The notes: a model not told the origin generated them from the sequence alone. Positions 8,112 through 21,964 are shown, numbered from the stretch's first letter. The stretch: 64,000 nucleotides of DNA from Pseudoxanthomonas sangjuensis (GCF_010211755.1 NZ_PDWR01000012.1:1-64000); one strand, 5' to 3'. Numbers and translations are program-made.

Positions 8112-9998
8112 TCAGATCGCGAGGCTCTTGAGCTTCTTGCGGCGGCCGTAGACCAGCGTGGCCAGCGCGCGCGACACGGTCACCGCGGTGAACACCGAGG
8201 TCAGGATGCCGACGATCATGGTGATGGCGAAGCCCTTCAGCGGGCCGGTGCCGAACGCGTACAGCGCCACGCCGGCCAGCAGCGCGGTCATGTTCGAGTC
8301 GAAGATGGTGCCCGACGCCTTGTCGTAGCCGGTGGCGATCGACGCCAGCGGCGGCACGCCGGCGCGCAGCTCCTCGCGGATGCGCTCGTTGATCAGCACG
8401 TTGGCGTCCACCGACATGCCCACCGACAGCGCCAGGCCGGCGAAGCCCGGCAGGGTCATCGTCGCGCCGAAGATCGACATCACCGCGACCACCATCAACA
8501 GGTTCAGCAGCAGCGCCACGCAGGTGAACAGGCCGAACATGCGGTAGTAGACCGTGAAGAACAGCAGCGCGAACAGGAACGAGTACAACACCGCGCGGGT
8601 GCCGCGGGCCACGTTCTCGGCGCCGAGGCTGGGGCCGACCACGCGCTGCTCGACGAAGTCCATCGGCGCGGCCAGCGAACCGGCGCGCAGCAGCTTGGCC
8701 AGGTTGTCGGCCTCGACCTTGTCCAGGCCGGTGGTCTGGAAGTTCTTGCCGAACACGCCGGCGATGCGGGTCGGCGCCAGCGCCTCTTCCTTCACCCGCA
8801 CCGTGCGCACTTCCTTGCCGTCGACCACGGTCACCTGCGGAACGCGCTCGATGTACACCACCGACATCAGCTTGCCGACGTTCTGGCTGGTGAAGTCGAA
8901 CATGCGCTGGCCGGCGACGTTGTTCAGGGTCACGTCGACCGCGGGCAGGCCGTTCTGGTCGGTGCCGACGCGGGCATTGACCATCTGTTCGCCGGAGGCG
9001 AGCACGCGCTTGTTCAGCAGCACCGGGCCGCCGCCGTTGCGCAGGGTGTAGACCCTGGCTTCCGGCGGGACGAGGCCGGTGCGCACGGCCTCGGCGGCGT
9101 TGCCTTCGACCACGGCGCGGAATTCGATGGTCGCTGTCGCGCCGATCAGGCGCTTGGCCTCGGCGGTGTCCTGCACGCCGGGCAGCTGCACGACCACGCG
9201 GTCGTCGCCCTGACGCTGGATGATCGGCTCGGCCACGCCCAGTTCGTTGACGCGGTTGCGCAGCGTGGTGATGTTCTGCTCGATCGCGTCGCCGGCGATG
9301 CGCTGCAGTTCGCTTTCCGGCAGGCCGATGGTGATCCGGTTGCCTTCGACGTTGTAGGTCAGCGGTTGCGCGCCGACCAGCGCGGAACTTGCCGAACCGC
9401 TGGACGCCTGCAGCGCCTTGCCCAGCTCGGCGCGCGCCTTCTCCACGTCGGCGGCGTCGGCCAGGGTCACGACGATGTCGTTGTTGGCGCGGCGCTCGAC
9501 CGACTGGTCCCTCACCCGCGCCTCGCGCAGGGTCACGCGAGCGTCTTCCAGGTAGCCTTCGACGCGCTTGTCCAGCGCCGCCTTCTGGTCCACCTGCAGC
9601 AGGAAGTGGATGCCGCCCTGCAGGTCCAGGCCCTTGACCATCGGCCGCGCATGGAACCAGTCCAGCCAGTCCGGCACGGTCGACGCCAGGTTCGGCGCGA
9701 CCACGTAGTCCTCGCCCAGCGCGGGGCGCAGGGCGTCGTTGGCCTTGGTCTGCGCCTCCAGCGAGGGCAGGCGCACCAGCAGGTTGTCGTCCTGCTTTTC
9801 CACCGCCTTGGCCGACACGCCGGCCGACTGCAGCGCATCTTCGACGCGCCGGTTCAGCGCATCGTCGATGGCGAAGCCGCGGTTCGGGGTGATCTGCACC
9901 GAGGGATCCTGCGGGTACAGGTTCGGCAGCGCGTACAGCACGCTCACCGCCACGACCAGCAGGATGACGAAGTATTTCCAGCGCGGGAATTCGAGCAT
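8112..9998 (-). CDS. secD: Protein translocase subunit SecD
   Basis: A 628-aa partner of SecF. An N-terminal TM anchor (residues 8-25) is followed by a large periplasmic region with GLDLQGGIHFLLQVD, the conserved P1 entry motif, and then a five- to six-helix C-terminal membrane domain containing GFAGLALSVGMSVDANVLI and the RIREELRAG signature. Length and domain order match SecD. It starts at ATG 9998, 58 bases downstream of the yajC stop, and is followed by secF. Confidence 0.97.
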   Translation of the reverse strand: MLEFPRWKYFVILLVVAVSVLYALPNLYPQDPSVQITPNRGFAIDDALNRRVEDALQSAGVSAKAVEKQDDNLLVRLPSLEAQTKANDALRPALGEDYVVAPNLASTVPDWLDWFHARPMVKGLDLQGGIHFLLQVDQKAALDKRVEGYLEDARVTLREARVRDQSVERRANNDIVVTLADAADVEKARAELGKALQASSGSASSALVGAQPLTYNVEGNRITIGLPESELQRIAGDAIEQNITTLRNRVNELGVAEPIIQRQGDDRVVVQLPGVQDTAEAKRLIGATATIEFRAVVEGNAAEAVRTGLVPPEARVYTLRNGGGPVLLNKRVLASGEQMVNARVGTDQNGLPAVDVTLNNVAGQRMFDFTSQNVGKLMSVVYIERVPQVTVVDGKEVRTVRVKEEALAPTRIAGVFGKNFQTTGLDKVEADNLAKLLRAGSLAAPMDFVEQRVVGPSLGAENVARGTRAVLYSFLFALLFFTVYYRMFGLFTCVALLLNLLMVVAVMSIFGATMTLPGFAGLALSVGMSVDANVLINERIREELRAGVPPLASIATGYDKASGTIFDSNMTALLAGVALYAFGTGPLKGFAITMIVGILTSVFTAVTVSRALATLVYGRRKKLKSLAI

Positions 9999-10056
9999 TG
10001 CGATGACCCGCGCCGACCACGTGCGCGGCCGGCGCCTTGGCGTTAGCGGGAAAGGA

Positions 10057-10398
10057 TCAGGCGGACTTCAGCGTGCCCTTCGGCAGCACGTTGCCGATGG
10101 CGCCCTTCTGCACGCGGATGCGCACGTTGTCGGCGATCTCGACGGTGACGAAGTTCTCGCCGATCTCGGTCACGGTGCCGGCGATGCCGCCGTTGGTGAT
10201 GACCTCGTCGCCCTTGGACAGCTTGTCGAGCATGGCGCGGTGTTCCTTCTGCCGCTTCATCTGCGGGCGGATCATCAGGAAGTACATGACGGCGATCAGG
10301 ATGATCGGCATCAGCAGCATGCCGAGGCCGCCCCCCTGCGGCGCGGCGCCGGCGGACTGGGCGTAGGCGGAGGGGATCAGGAAATCGAGCAGAGTCAT
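10057..10398 (-). CDS. yajC: Preprotein translocase accessory subunit YajC
   Basis: A 113-aa single-pass inner-membrane protein of the SecDF-YajC complex. There is one TM helix (GMLLMPIILIAVMYFLMIRP, about residues 27-46), then a basic stretch RPQMKRQKEH and a small cytoplasmic SH3-like domain with GDEVITNGGIAGTVTEIGEN, the family signature. I chose ATG 10398 (MTLLDFLIPSAYAQ), the standard N-terminus; an upstream in-frame GTG would only add eight residues. It heads yajC-secD-secF and is itself downstream of queA-tgt, as in E. coli. Confidence 0.96.
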   Translation of the reverse strand: MTLLDFLIPSAYAQSAGAAPQGGGLGMLLMPIILIAVMYFLMIRPQMKRQKEHRAMLDKLSKGDEVITNGGIAGTVTEIGENFVTVEIADNVRIRVQKGAIGNVLPKGTLKSA

Positions 10399-10483
10399 CT
10401 TGATTGGGTCCGTATGGGCCAAAAACAGCCGGGAATTATGCCATGAGGGCGGCCGGGGGTGTCCGCAAGCCCCGGAATGCCCG

Positions 10484-10512
10484 AAAAGCGACGGATTTCA
10501 CCCAAATCCGCC
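10484..10512 (-). terminator. Possible weak terminator downstream of tgt
   Basis: CGGATTT (10492-10498) and AAATCCG (10504-10510) form a 7-bp stem with a 5-base loop. On the minus strand it is followed by a TCGCTTTTCG stretch. It lies 11 bases beyond the tgt stop. The stem is AT-rich at its tip and the T-run is short, so termination would be partial; the yajC operon may be read through from tgt. Confidence 0.4.
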
Positions 10513-10521
10513 GCACCCGGG

Positions 10522-13293
<2,772 letters not shown>

Positions 13294-13294
<1 letters not shown>

Positions 13295-13325
13295 TTCGAC
13301 CAAAATTGTCGTCTTTTCGACGAAA
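13294..13325. promoter_or_regulatory. Candidate operator for the divergent Lrp/AsnC regulator
   Basis: The start of the divergent intergenic region holds two overlapping dyads: CGAC(13297-13300)...GTCG(13308-13311) and TCGTC(13309-13313)...GACGA(13319-13323). The words TTTCGAC and TTTTCGACGAAA recur. Centres are about 12 bases apart, as expected for stacked Lrp-type sites on one DNA face. It overlaps the start codon region of the regulator, which would suit autorepression. Binding is inferred, not shown. Confidence 0.45.
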
Positions 13326-13426
13326 TAGCCCCGTTATTCGGTCGGATCATACCTGTGAAATGGCGCAAATATCCAGATAATGAGGCCTTCGAGCCGAAAC
13401 CGGCCATTTGCCGAGGGAAGAACACC

Positions 13427-14923
13427 ATGTCGCTCACCGCCAAACTCGCCCCGCTGCGCGCCCACGCCGGCCAGCGCCTAACCACCGGCCTGGACGACGC
13501 CACCGTCGAAAGGCTGGCCGCCTCGCACCCCGCCCTCGGCGCCGCGATCGACGCCGCCGTGGCCGAGTACGCACGGCTGAAGGACGAATTCGCCGACCTG
13601 CTCGACCTCGACGAGGAGGCGCAGCTGCGCGCGGTGCAGGCCGGCTACGTCAACTTCTACGCCGACGACGCGGTGCAGCCGTACGTCGCGCTGGCCGCGC
13701 AAGGGCCGTGGATGGTCACCCTGAAGGGCGCGGTGCTGTACGACGCCGGCGGCTACGGCATGGTCGGCTTCGGCCACAACCCGCCGAGCGTGCTGGCGGC
13801 GATGGCGAAGCCGCAGGCGATGGCCAACATCATGACCCCGTCGCTGTCGCAGCTGCGCTTCGACCAGGCGCTGCGCAGGGAAATCGGCCACGCGCGCGGC
13901 GGCAACCCGTATGCGAAGTTCATGTGCCTGAACTCCGGTTCCGAGGCCGTCGGCCTGGCCGCGCGCATCGTCGACATCAACGCCAAGCTGATGACCGACC
14001 CCGGCGCGCGGCACGCCGGCCGCACGATCAAGCGCGTGGTGGTCAAGGGCAGCTTCCATGGCCGCACCGAACGCCCGGCGCTGTACTCCGATTCGTCGCG
14101 CAAGACCTACCAGCAGTACCTGGCCAGCTACCGCGGCGAGGACTCGGTGATCGCGATCGAGCCCTACGACGTCGACGCGCTGAAGCGCGCCTTCGCCGAC
14201 GCCGACGCCAATGGCTGGTTCGTCGAGGCGGTGTTCCTGGAGCCGGTGATGGGCGAAGGCGACCCCGGCCGCACCGTGCCGCCGGCCTTCTACGCCGCCG
14301 CGCGCGAACTGACCCGCACGCACGGCAGCCTGTTTCTGGTCGATTCGATCCAGGCCGGCCTGCGCGCGCAGGGCGTGCTGTCGGTCGTCGACTATCCCGG
14401 CTTCGACCAGCTCGATCCGCCGGACATGGAGACCTACTCGAAGGCGTTGAACGCCGCGCAGTACCCGCTGTCGGTGCTGGCGGTCAACGAGCGCGCCGCC
14501 GGGCTGTACCGCAAGGGCGTGTACGGCAACACCATGACCACCAACCCGCGCGCGCTCGACGTGGCCTGCACGACGCTGGCGCTGCTGAGCCCGCAGGTGC
14601 GCGACAACATCCGCCGGCGCGGCGCCGAGGCGGTGCAGAAGCTGGAGCAGCTGAAGGCCGAGCTCGGCGGCCTGATCACCAAGGTCCAGGGCACCGGCCT
14701 GCTGTTTTCGTGCGAACTGGCGCCGCAGTTCAAGTGCTACGGCGCCGGCTCGACCGAGGAATGGCTGCGCATGCACGGCCTCAACGTGATCCATGGCGGC
14801 GCCAGCTCGTTGCGCTTCACCCCGCACTTCCTGATCGACGGCGACGAGCTCGATCTGCTGGTGTCGATGGTCGGCAAGGCGCTGCGCGAGGGACCGCGCA
14901 AGCAGGAAGCGCAGGCGGCCTGA
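13427..14923 (+). CDS. Class III PLP-dependent aminotransferase, substrate unknown
   Basis: A 498-aa fold-type I aminotransferase. The PLP-binding lysine is K339 in [11 protein letters not shown]. The phosphate-binding region reads [15 protein letters not shown] and the conserved GSFHGRT follows. Where most class III enzymes have DE-x-Q-x-G, this one has D306-S-I-Q-A-G, so the residue next to the PLP-aspartate is serine rather than glutamate. Long N- and C-terminal extensions make it larger than ornithine or GABA aminotransferases (about 400-430 aa). Start ATG 13427 follows GAGGGAAG at good spacing. Divergence from a Lrp regulator suggests an amino-acid substrate; lysine 6-aminotransferase is one possibility but not proven. 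A terminator follows. Confidence 0.88.
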   Translation: MSLTAKLAPLRAHAGQRLTTGLDDATVERLAASHPALGAAIDAAVAEYARLKDEFADLLDLDEEAQLRAVQAGYVNFYADDAVQPYVALAAQGPWMVTLKGAVLYDAGGYGMVGFGHNPPSVLAAMAKPQAMANIMTPSLSQLRFDQALRREIGHARGGNPYAKFMCLNSGSEAVGLAARIVDINAKLMTDPGARHAGRTIKRVVVKGSFHGRTERPALYSDSSRKTYQQYLASYRGEDSVIAIEPYDVDALKRAFADADANGWFVEAVFLEPVMGEGDPGRTVPPAFYAAARELTRTHGSLFLVDSIQAGLRAQGVLSVVDYPGFDQLDPPDMETYSKALNAAQYPLSVLAVNERAAGLYRKGVYGNTMTTNPRALDVACTTLALLSPQVRDNIRRRGAEAVQKLEQLKAELGGLITKVQGTGLLFSCELAPQFKCYGAGSTEEWLRMHGLNVIHGGASSLRFTPHFLIDGDELDLLVSMVGKALREGPRKQEAQAA

Positions 14924-14961
14924 CGCCGGGGCAGCCCCGCGCGCCCGGTCCATGCCACGGG

Positions 14962-14988
14962 AAAAGCCGGCCTAGCGCCGGCTTTTTT
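14962..14988 (+). terminator. Rho-independent terminator after the aminotransferase gene
   Basis: Perfect 10-bp stem, AAAAGCCGGC (14962-14971) and GCCGGCTTTT (14977-14986), with loop CTAGC and a run of six T. It lies 39 bases past the aminotransferase stop and isolates it from upp. Confidence 0.93.
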
Positions 14989-15069
14989 CATGGGCCGGGA
15001 ACACGGGCCGGCCTTCAAAGACCCAGGGCTTTGCTGCAGACTTCCCGCATCGCGCCCGAGGAAGCCCGC

Positions 15070-15702
15070 ATGAAGCACGTCGAAGTCCGCCACCCGCTGG
15101 TGCAGCACAAGATCGGCCTGCTGCGCGACGCCTCGCTCAGCACCAAGGGCTTCCGCGAGCTGGTCACCGAGCTCGGCACGCTGCTGGCCTACGAGGCCAC
15201 CGCCGACCTCGAGACCGAGGCGGCGACCGAGCAGGGCTGGGCCGGCCCGGTGCAGGTGCGACGCATCGCCGGCGCGAAGATCACCCTGGTGCCGATCCTG
15301 CGCGCGGGCCTGGGCATGCTGCCCGGCGTGCTGGCGCTGATCCCGGCGGCGAAGGTCAGCGTGGTCGGCCTGCAGCGCGACGAGGAAACGCTGCAGCCGC
15401 TGCCCTACTTCGAGCGCCTGGTCGGGCGCATGGACGAGCGCGATGCGCTGATCCTCGACCCGATGCTGGCCACCGGCGGCACGCTGGTCGCGACCATCGA
15501 CATGCTCAAGCGCGCCGGTGCGCGGCGGATCAAGGGCATCTTCCTGGTCGCCGCGCCCGAGGGACTGAGGGCGCTGGCGGCCGCGCACCCCGACGTCGAG
15601 GTCTACACCGCGGCGATCGACGAACGCCTCAACGACAAGGGCTACATCCTGCCCGGCCTGGGCGACGCGGGCGACCGGATCTTCGGCACCCGCATCGACT
15701 GA
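15070..15702 (+). CDS. upp: Uracil phosphoribosyltransferase
   Basis: A 210-aa pyrimidine salvage enzyme converting uracil and PRPP to UMP. The PRPP loop is DPMLATGGT (about residues 132-140). The family N-terminus [15 protein letters not shown] and the C-terminal uracil-binding segment [15 protein letters not shown] are present. ATG 15070 is preceded by GAGGAAG. It stands alone between a terminator and a convergent MBL-fold gene whose stop is only six bases away. Confidence 0.97.
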   Translation: MKHVEVRHPLVQHKIGLLRDASLSTKGFRELVTELGTLLAYEATADLETEAATEQGWAGPVQVRRIAGAKITLVPILRAGLGMLPGVLALIPAAKVSVVGLQRDEETLQPLPYFERLVGRMDERDALILDPMLATGGTLVATIDMLKRAGARRIKGIFLVAAPEGLRALAAAHPDVEVYTAAIDERLNDKGYILPGLGDAGDRIFGTRID

Positions 15703-15708
15703 GGGGGC

Positions 15709-16599
15709 TCACGCCGCCAGCGGCCTCGCCTGCAACGACGCGAGTTCGTGCGCGGTAGCGAACCTGCCCTTGTCGTCGCGCGTGACCTGCGCCAGCGCGC
15801 AGTCGGTGTCGTGGGTGAAGAACAGGCGCACGTTGCGCGCCAGCTTGTCCTCGAGGAAGACGCGCTTCTCGTCGATCAGCAGTTCGGCGTTGCGGTCGTA
15901 GCCCATCGTGATCGGCACGTGCACCCAGAAGCGGCCGGGGATCAGGTCGGCGCAGAACGCGACGCCGCCATGCGGTTGGCCGCCGACGGTTTCGGGGCCG
16001 GCGATCTCGGCCAGCATCAGCCCCGGCGTGTGGCCGTCGCTGAAGCCGAAGCGGACGCTGTCGCCGAGCGCCTTCGAACGCTCGCCGTCGACCAGCTCCA
16101 GGCGGCCGCTGGCTTCGAGCAGGCCGGGCAGTTCGGGGATGAAGCTGGCGCGGTCGCGCGGATGCGGATGCCGCGCGCGCTCCCAGTGTTCCTTGCCGAC
16201 GACATAGGTCGCGTTCGGGAACAGCAGCGACGGGGCCTTGCCTTCTGCCCACGGCGCGAGCAGGCCGCCGGCGTGGTCGAAATGCAGGTGGCTCAGCACG
16301 ACCACGTCGATGTCCTCGTGCGAGAAACCGGCCGCGGCCAGCGAGTCGAGCAGGACGTGGCGGTCTTCCTGGATGCCGTAGCGCTGGCGCAGCTTCGGTT
16401 CGAAGAACGCGCCGATCCCGGTTTCGAACAGCACGGTCTTGCCGTTGAGCGGCGACGCGAGCAGGGCGCGGCAGGCCAGGTCGATGCGGTTCTGTTCGTC
16501 GGGAGGCGCCCATTTCTCCCACATCGCCTTCGGCGCGTTGCCGAACATCGCGCCGCCATCGAGCTTCTGCGAATTTCCGATGATCGACCAGAGTTTCAT
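15709..16599 (-). CDS. MBL-fold metallo-hydrolase
   Basis: A 296-aa metallo-beta-lactamase-fold enzyme. The metal site HLHFDHAGG (residues about 104-112) is intact, with further ligands likely in FSDGHTPG and FCADLIPG and the final histidine in FFTHDTD. This arrangement resembles lactonase/YflN-type hydrolases with a di-zinc site, but the substrate cannot be deduced. ATG 16599 ([12 protein letters not shown]) has GGAGAAG upstream and is preferred over a GTG nine codons earlier. Converges on upp with a six-base gap and no visible terminator between them. Confidence 0.85.
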   Translation of the reverse strand: MKLWSIIGNSQKLDGGAMFGNAPKAMWEKWAPPDEQNRIDLACRALLASPLNGKTVLFETGIGAFFEPKLRQRYGIQEDRHVLLDSLAAAGFSHEDIDVVVLSHLHFDHAGGLLAPWAEGKAPSLLFPNATYVVGKEHWERARHPHPRDRASFIPELPGLLEASGRLELVDGERSKALGDSVRFGFSDGHTPGLMLAEIAGPETVGGQPHGGVAFCADLIPGRFWVHVPITMGYDRNAELLIDEKRVFLEDKLARNVRLFFTHDTDCALAQVTRDDKGRFATAHELASLQARPLAA

Positions 16600-16715
16600 G
16601 CGCTTCTCCACGTTGCGAATGGCCACGATTATCGCCCATTCGACCCGTAGCCCCGCGGCACGAGAAGCGGCGCAGGCCCGTCGCCCCGTTCAGGACGACG
16701 GCCGGGGAAGTTCCC

Positions 16716-16949
16716 TCATTTCCTGTCGCGGGAACCCGCGGACAGCACGAACACGCAAATCGTCAGGAAAACGGCCGCCAGCACGAAGACCGCCCCGGAG
16801 GCCAATGCGATCCAGAGCAGCCGGACCGCGGCCGGCCCGTGGCCCAGCCAGGCGGAGCCGATGGACAACAGGCCAAAGACGGCAAGCGCAAGCAATGCGA
16901 AGAAGGCGATCCGCTTCGCCGCCACGATCGCCTTGCCATCGACGTCCAT
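16716..16949 (-). CDS. Small two-helix membrane protein, unknown function
   Basis: A 77-residue open frame starting MDVDGKAIVAAKRI. It has two strongly hydrophobic segments (about residues 15-34 and 43-68) separated by a short GHGPAAVR loop, and ends in a charged SRDRK tail. It fits neatly in the gap between ggt and the MBL gene, 19 bases after the ggt stop, with a weak GGCAGG upstream of the ATG. I do not recognise a family. It could be a real small membrane protein or a chance frame in GC-rich DNA; the clean two-helix topology favours the former. Confidence 0.55.
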   Translation of the reverse strand: MDVDGKAIVAAKRIAFFALLALAVFGLLSIGSAWLGHGPAAVRLLWIALASGAVFVLAAVFLTICVFVLSAGSRDRK

Positions 16950-16968
16950 GATTCGCGCCTGCCCGGAT

Positions 16969-18702
16969 TCAGTTCGACGGCCCGGCAAGGCTGACCTCGC
17001 CGCTGCCGACCGGATTGCGCGGATCGCTGCCCGCCGACAGCGTGTTCGTCTTCTTGTCCCACGCCACCGTCTGCAGGTTGCCCCACGGATGGCTGGAGCC
17101 CAGCGTGCCGCCGCCGGCGCCGACCACCTTGTGCCCCATCGCCTCCAGGGCCTGCGCCGTTTCCGCCGTGATCGCACCCGGCTCGGCCTCGATGACGTCC
17201 GGCAGCCACTGGTGGTGGTAGCGCGGCAGCGCCGCGACTTCCTGCGCGCCCAGCCCGGCGTCGTAGCCGAGGATGCCCAGCAGCACCATCGTGATGATGC
17301 GCGTGCCGCCCGGCGTGCCGAGTACCGCGACCTGGTCCGCCGATTCCATGAAGGTCGGCGTCATCGAGCTGAGCATGCGCTTGCCCGGCTTCGGCGCGTT
17401 CGCCTCGAAGCCCATCACCCCGAACGCGTTCGGCGTGCCCGGTTTCAGCGCGAAATCGTCCATCTCGTCGTTGAGCAGCACGCCGGTACCCTTCGGGATC
17501 AGGCCCGAGCCGTACAGCAGGTTGACCGTCTGCGTGCCGGCGACGCGGTTGCCCTCGCCGTCGATGATCGAGAAGTGGGTGGTTTCTTCGTCCTCCAGCG
17601 GCGTTTCCTTGCCCGACAGCAGGTCGCTCGGCGTCGCCCTGTCCGGATGGATCGTCGCGCGCAGGCCCTGCGCATAGTCGCGGCTGGTCAGCACCGCCTG
17701 CGGGATGGCGGTGAAATCGGGATCGCCGAGGAAGAAGGTGCGGTCGCGGAACGCGCGGCGCATCGACTCGACCACCAGGTGCACGCGGTGCGCCGCGTCC
17801 ATCTTCTGCAGGTCGTAGGGCTCCAGGATCTGCAGCATCTGCGCCAGCGCGATGCCGCCGGAAGAAGTCGGCGGCGCGGTGGTGATCTTCCAGTCGTGGT
17901 AGTCGAAGCTGATCGGCGTGCGCTGCTTCACCGCGTACGCGGCGAGTTCGTCCTCGGTCCAGTGGCCGCCGGCCTGCTTCACCCCGGCGATCAGCTTCTT
18001 CGCCGTTTCGCCGCGGTAGAAGCCGTCGAAACCCTTTTCCGCCAGCAGCTCCAGCGTGTGCGCCAGCTCCGGCTGCTTGAACACGTCGCCCTCGGCGATC
18101 GGCTTGCCGTTGCGCTCGTAGACTTCGCGCGTGCCCGGATAGCGGCGCATCACGTCCATGCGCTGGCGGTAGCCGCGCGCCATGCGCGGGTACCCCGGGA
18201 AACCTTCGCGGGCGATGCGGATGGCCGGTTGCAGCGACTGCTTCAGCGGCAGGCGCCCGTGCTTCGCCGCCAGGTCGACCAGCAGCGCCGGCAGGCCGGG
18301 GATGCCGGCCGACCAGGGGCCGTTCTGCGCGCGGTCGCGATCGAGCTTGCCGTCCTTGTCGAGGTATTTCTCCGGCGTGGCCGCCGCCGGCGCGTATTCG
18401 CGCCCGTCCAGGAACAGGTCGTCGCCGCTTTTCGCGTCGTGCAGCAGGAACAGGCCGCCGCCGCCGAGGCCGGAACTGATCGGCTCGACCACGCCGAGCG
18501 TCGACGACACCGCTACCGCCGCATCGAAGGCGTTGCCGCCTTCGGCGAGGATCTGCATGCCCGCGTCGGTCGCCAGCTTGTGCCCCGAGGCGATGGCTGC
18601 GCCGGGCGGATGCTGCGCCGTGCCGGAAGCCGCGTCGGCCGCCCATGCGGCCGGGGTGGAGAGGAAGGCGATCAGCAGCCAGCCAAGGGCGCGCGGTTTC
18701 AT
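16969..18702 (-). CDS. ggt: Gamma-glutamyltransferase (glutathione hydrolase), periplasmic
   Basis: A 577-aa Ntn-hydrolase which cleaves and transfers the gamma-glutamyl group of glutathione. A signal peptide is present (MKPRALGWLLIAFLSTPAAWA, cleavage about residue 21). The precursor self-cleaves before the catalytic threonine, here T374 in EETTHFSIIDGEGN. SSGLGGGG near the N-terminus and PGGTRI near the C-terminus match substrate-binding segments. The ATG at 18702 overlaps the stop of the upstream ferredoxin gene (ATGA), so the two are probably translated together although no direct functional link is known. Confidence 0.95.
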   Translation of the reverse strand: MKPRALGWLLIAFLSTPAAWAADAASGTAQHPPGAAIASGHKLATDAGMQILAEGGNAFDAAVAVSSTLGVVEPISSGLGGGGLFLLHDAKSGDDLFLDGREYAPAAATPEKYLDKDGKLDRDRAQNGPWSAGIPGLPALLVDLAAKHGRLPLKQSLQPAIRIAREGFPGYPRMARGYRQRMDVMRRYPGTREVYERNGKPIAEGDVFKQPELAHTLELLAEKGFDGFYRGETAKKLIAGVKQAGGHWTEDELAAYAVKQRTPISFDYHDWKITTAPPTSSGGIALAQMLQILEPYDLQKMDAAHRVHLVVESMRRAFRDRTFFLGDPDFTAIPQAVLTSRDYAQGLRATIHPDRATPSDLLSGKETPLEDEETTHFSIIDGEGNRVAGTQTVNLLYGSGLIPKGTGVLLNDEMDDFALKPGTPNAFGVMGFEANAPKPGKRMLSSMTPTFMESADQVAVLGTPGGTRIITMVLLGILGYDAGLGAQEVAALPRYHHQWLPDVIEAEPGAITAETAQALEAMGHKVVGAGGGTLGSSHPWGNLQTVAWDKKTNTLSAGSDPRNPVGSGEVSLAGPSN

Positions 18703-18986
18703 CTGGGCGTGGGCTCCGTGGTTTCGTAGAGTTCGGGGTGGTCGTGCTGCAGGCGGCGCAATTTGGCCAGTAGGTCTTCCTGCGTTTCCGGGCGTTCGGG
18801 GTCGGGGTCGATGCATTCGACCGGGCACACCGCCACGCACTGCGGCTCGTCGAAATGGCCGACGCACTCGGTGCAGAGCGCCGGGTCGATCACGTAGATG
18901 CTTTCGCCCATCGAAATGGCCTTGTTGGGACAGACCGGTTCGCAGACGTCGCAGTTGACGCAGAGTTCGTTGATCTTCAGCGACAT
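18699..18986 (-). CDS. yfhL: YfhL-family 2[4Fe-4S] ferredoxin
   Basis: A 95-aa bacterial-type ferredoxin with two cysteine clusters: CVNCDVCEPVCP (residues about 9-20) and CTECVGHFDEPQCVAVCP (about 38-55), the second with the enlarged C-x2-C-x8-C spacing typical of YfhL/Alvin ferredoxins. A helical charged C-terminal extension follows. Electron partner unknown. Starts at ATG 18986, and its stop overlaps ggt. Located near coaD as in many gammaproteobacteria. Confidence 0.94.
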   Translation of the reverse strand: MSLKINELCVNCDVCEPVCPNKAISMGESIYVIDPALCTECVGHFDEPQCVAVCPVECIDPDPERPETQEDLLAKLRRLQHDHPELYETTEPTPR

Positions 18987-19123
18987 GGGGCGGGATCATC
19001 CTTCGTCCGCTCGCGGGCGGAAGAAGGCCGTGTGGGGTTCGGGACAAGTCTAATGCGATCCGGGGCAACGATTCGTCGCGCCCCGCAAACGCTCGATTCC
19101 ACGGGCCCCCATCCGCCCGCGGC

Positions 19124-19149
19124 GCCCTCTCCCGCGCGCGGGAGAGGGC
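19124..19149. repeat. 26-bp perfect palindrome (CCCTCTCCC-type intergenic hairpin)
   Basis: GCCCTCTCCCGCG (19124-19136) directly followed by its exact reverse complement (19137-19149). It lies 14 bases past the stop of the lipoprotein gene at 19163. Elements of the form CCCTCTCCC...GGGAGAGGG are common intergenic hairpins in proteobacteria. There is no T-run, so it is not a classic terminator, though it could stabilise the 3' end of the mRNA. Confidence 0.75.
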
Positions 19150-19162
19150 CTGGAACCGGCGG

Positions 19163-19651
19163 TTACTTGGCTTCGATGAACACGAAGTCGGCGCCCGACG
19201 GCGCCACCGCGGCCGCGACGCGGTCCTTCTCGGTCGCCTGGCCGATGAACAGGATGCGCACGCCCTTCATCGTGTCCGCCGGCACATCCTTGAACCCGGC
19301 CTCGACGATCTCGGCCATCTTCGCCGATTCCGGCGAGGCGAAGGCGATCAGGTTGCCGCCGACGACGCCGCGGCCCAACGCCGTCTTGACCTGGTCGAGC
19401 TGGCGGTCGTACTTGTCCTGGAATTCCGGATCGGCCTGGCTGGTCAGGTAATACACGAAGGGCTGGTTGCTGATGTTGCCCATGTTGCGCGGGATCACGT
19501 CCCGCAGGTAGTCCTTCCACGCGTTGTCGTCGCCGTTGGTCGGCGCCGCCACCGGCGCGGCCTCGGCGGGCGCGGCGGCTTCCTGCTTCTTGCACGCGGC
19601 GAACGGCAGCACGATGCAGGCGATCAGCAGCAAGCGGGTAATGGCATTCAT
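19163..19651 (-). CDS. Uncharacterised lipoprotein
   Basis: A 162-aa predicted lipoprotein: MNAITRLLLIACIVLPFAAC carries a lipobox (FAAC, lipidated Cys about residue 20), followed by KKQ and an Ala/Pro-rich linker of about 25 residues. The folded part begins near NAWKDYLRDVIP and contains YYLTSQADPEFQDKYDRQL and a C-terminal RILFIGQATEKDRV. I do not recognise a named domain. ATG 19651 gives the proper signal peptide. It stands between the ferredoxin/ggt pair and coaD, on the same strand, with about 80 bases to the latter. Confidence 0.8.
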   Translation of the reverse strand: MNAITRLLLIACIVLPFAACKKQEAAAPAEAAPVAAPTNGDDNAWKDYLRDVIPRNMGNISNQPFVYYLTSQADPEFQDKYDRQLDQVKTALGRGVVGGNLIAFASPESAKMAEIVEAGFKDVPADTMKGVRILFIGQATEKDRVAAAVAPSGADFVFIEAK

Positions 19652-19730
19652 TGGTTTTCCCCTCCGGTGAGTCATGGTTGGATCGGTTGTTGTTGCGGAC
19701 CGCGACGTCCGTGTGCCGCGCCTGCGTTCC

Positions 19731-20273
<543 letters not shown>

Positions 20274-20843
20274 TCAGCCATGCACCGCCGCGGCACGGAA
20301 CAGGGCGTAGCGCACCTCGCGGGTACGGCCCTCGCGGTGCGGCACCCAGTCCTCGGGCAGTTCCGGAGCCACGCCGGCCGGCGATTCCAGGTACAGCCAC
20401 GCGTCGGCGGCCAGCTTCGGCAGCAGCGCCGCCAGCGCCGGCCGCCACAGGTCCCGTGCGAACGGCGGATCGACGAAGGCGATGTCGAAACCGCCGTCGG
20501 CCTGCTGCGGCAGCCACGCCAGGGCATCGCCCTGGACGACTTCGACGCTGTCGCGCGCACCGAGCCGGTCCACGACCAGGCGCAGGTTCGCGGCCAGTGC
20601 CGCGTCGCGCTCGACCAGCACCGCGCTCGACGCCCCGCGCGACATCGCCTCCAGCCCCAGCGCGCCGGTACCGGCGAACAGGTCCAGCACGCGCGCGCCG
20701 GGCAGCTTCGGCATCAGCCAGTTGAACAGGGTTTCGCGCACGCGGTCGCCGCTGGGGCGCAGGCCGGGACGGTCCGGCACGACCAGTTTCGTACCCCGCC
20801 AGCGACCGCCAATGATGCGGACCGAGCCGGGCATGCGATTCAT
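20274..20843 (-). CDS. rsmD: 16S rRNA (guanine(966)-N2)-methyltransferase RsmD
   Basis: A 189-aa SAM-dependent methyltransferase modifying G966 of 16S rRNA. RIIGGRWRG and RPSGDRVRETLFNWL at the N-terminus, SAM motif I VLDLFAGTGALGLEA (about 52-66), and catalytic motif IV FVDPPF are all present. Starts at ATG 20843 and diverges from ftsY across 56 bases, as in E. coli and Pseudomonas. Confidence 0.96.
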   Translation of the reverse strand: MNRMPGSVRIIGGRWRGTKLVVPDRPGLRPSGDRVRETLFNWLMPKLPGARVLDLFAGTGALGLEAMSRGASSAVLVERDAALAANLRLVVDRLGARDSVEVVQGDALAWLPQQADGGFDIAFVDPPFARDLWRPALAALLPKLAADAWLYLESPAGVAPELPEDWVPHREGRTREVRYALFRAAAVHG

Positions 20844-20899
20844 CGGGATGCTGCGAAAGCGGGTGGTAACATTCGCTCATTCGCCGCGATTTCCCCGCC

Positions 20900-21964
<1,065 letters not shown>

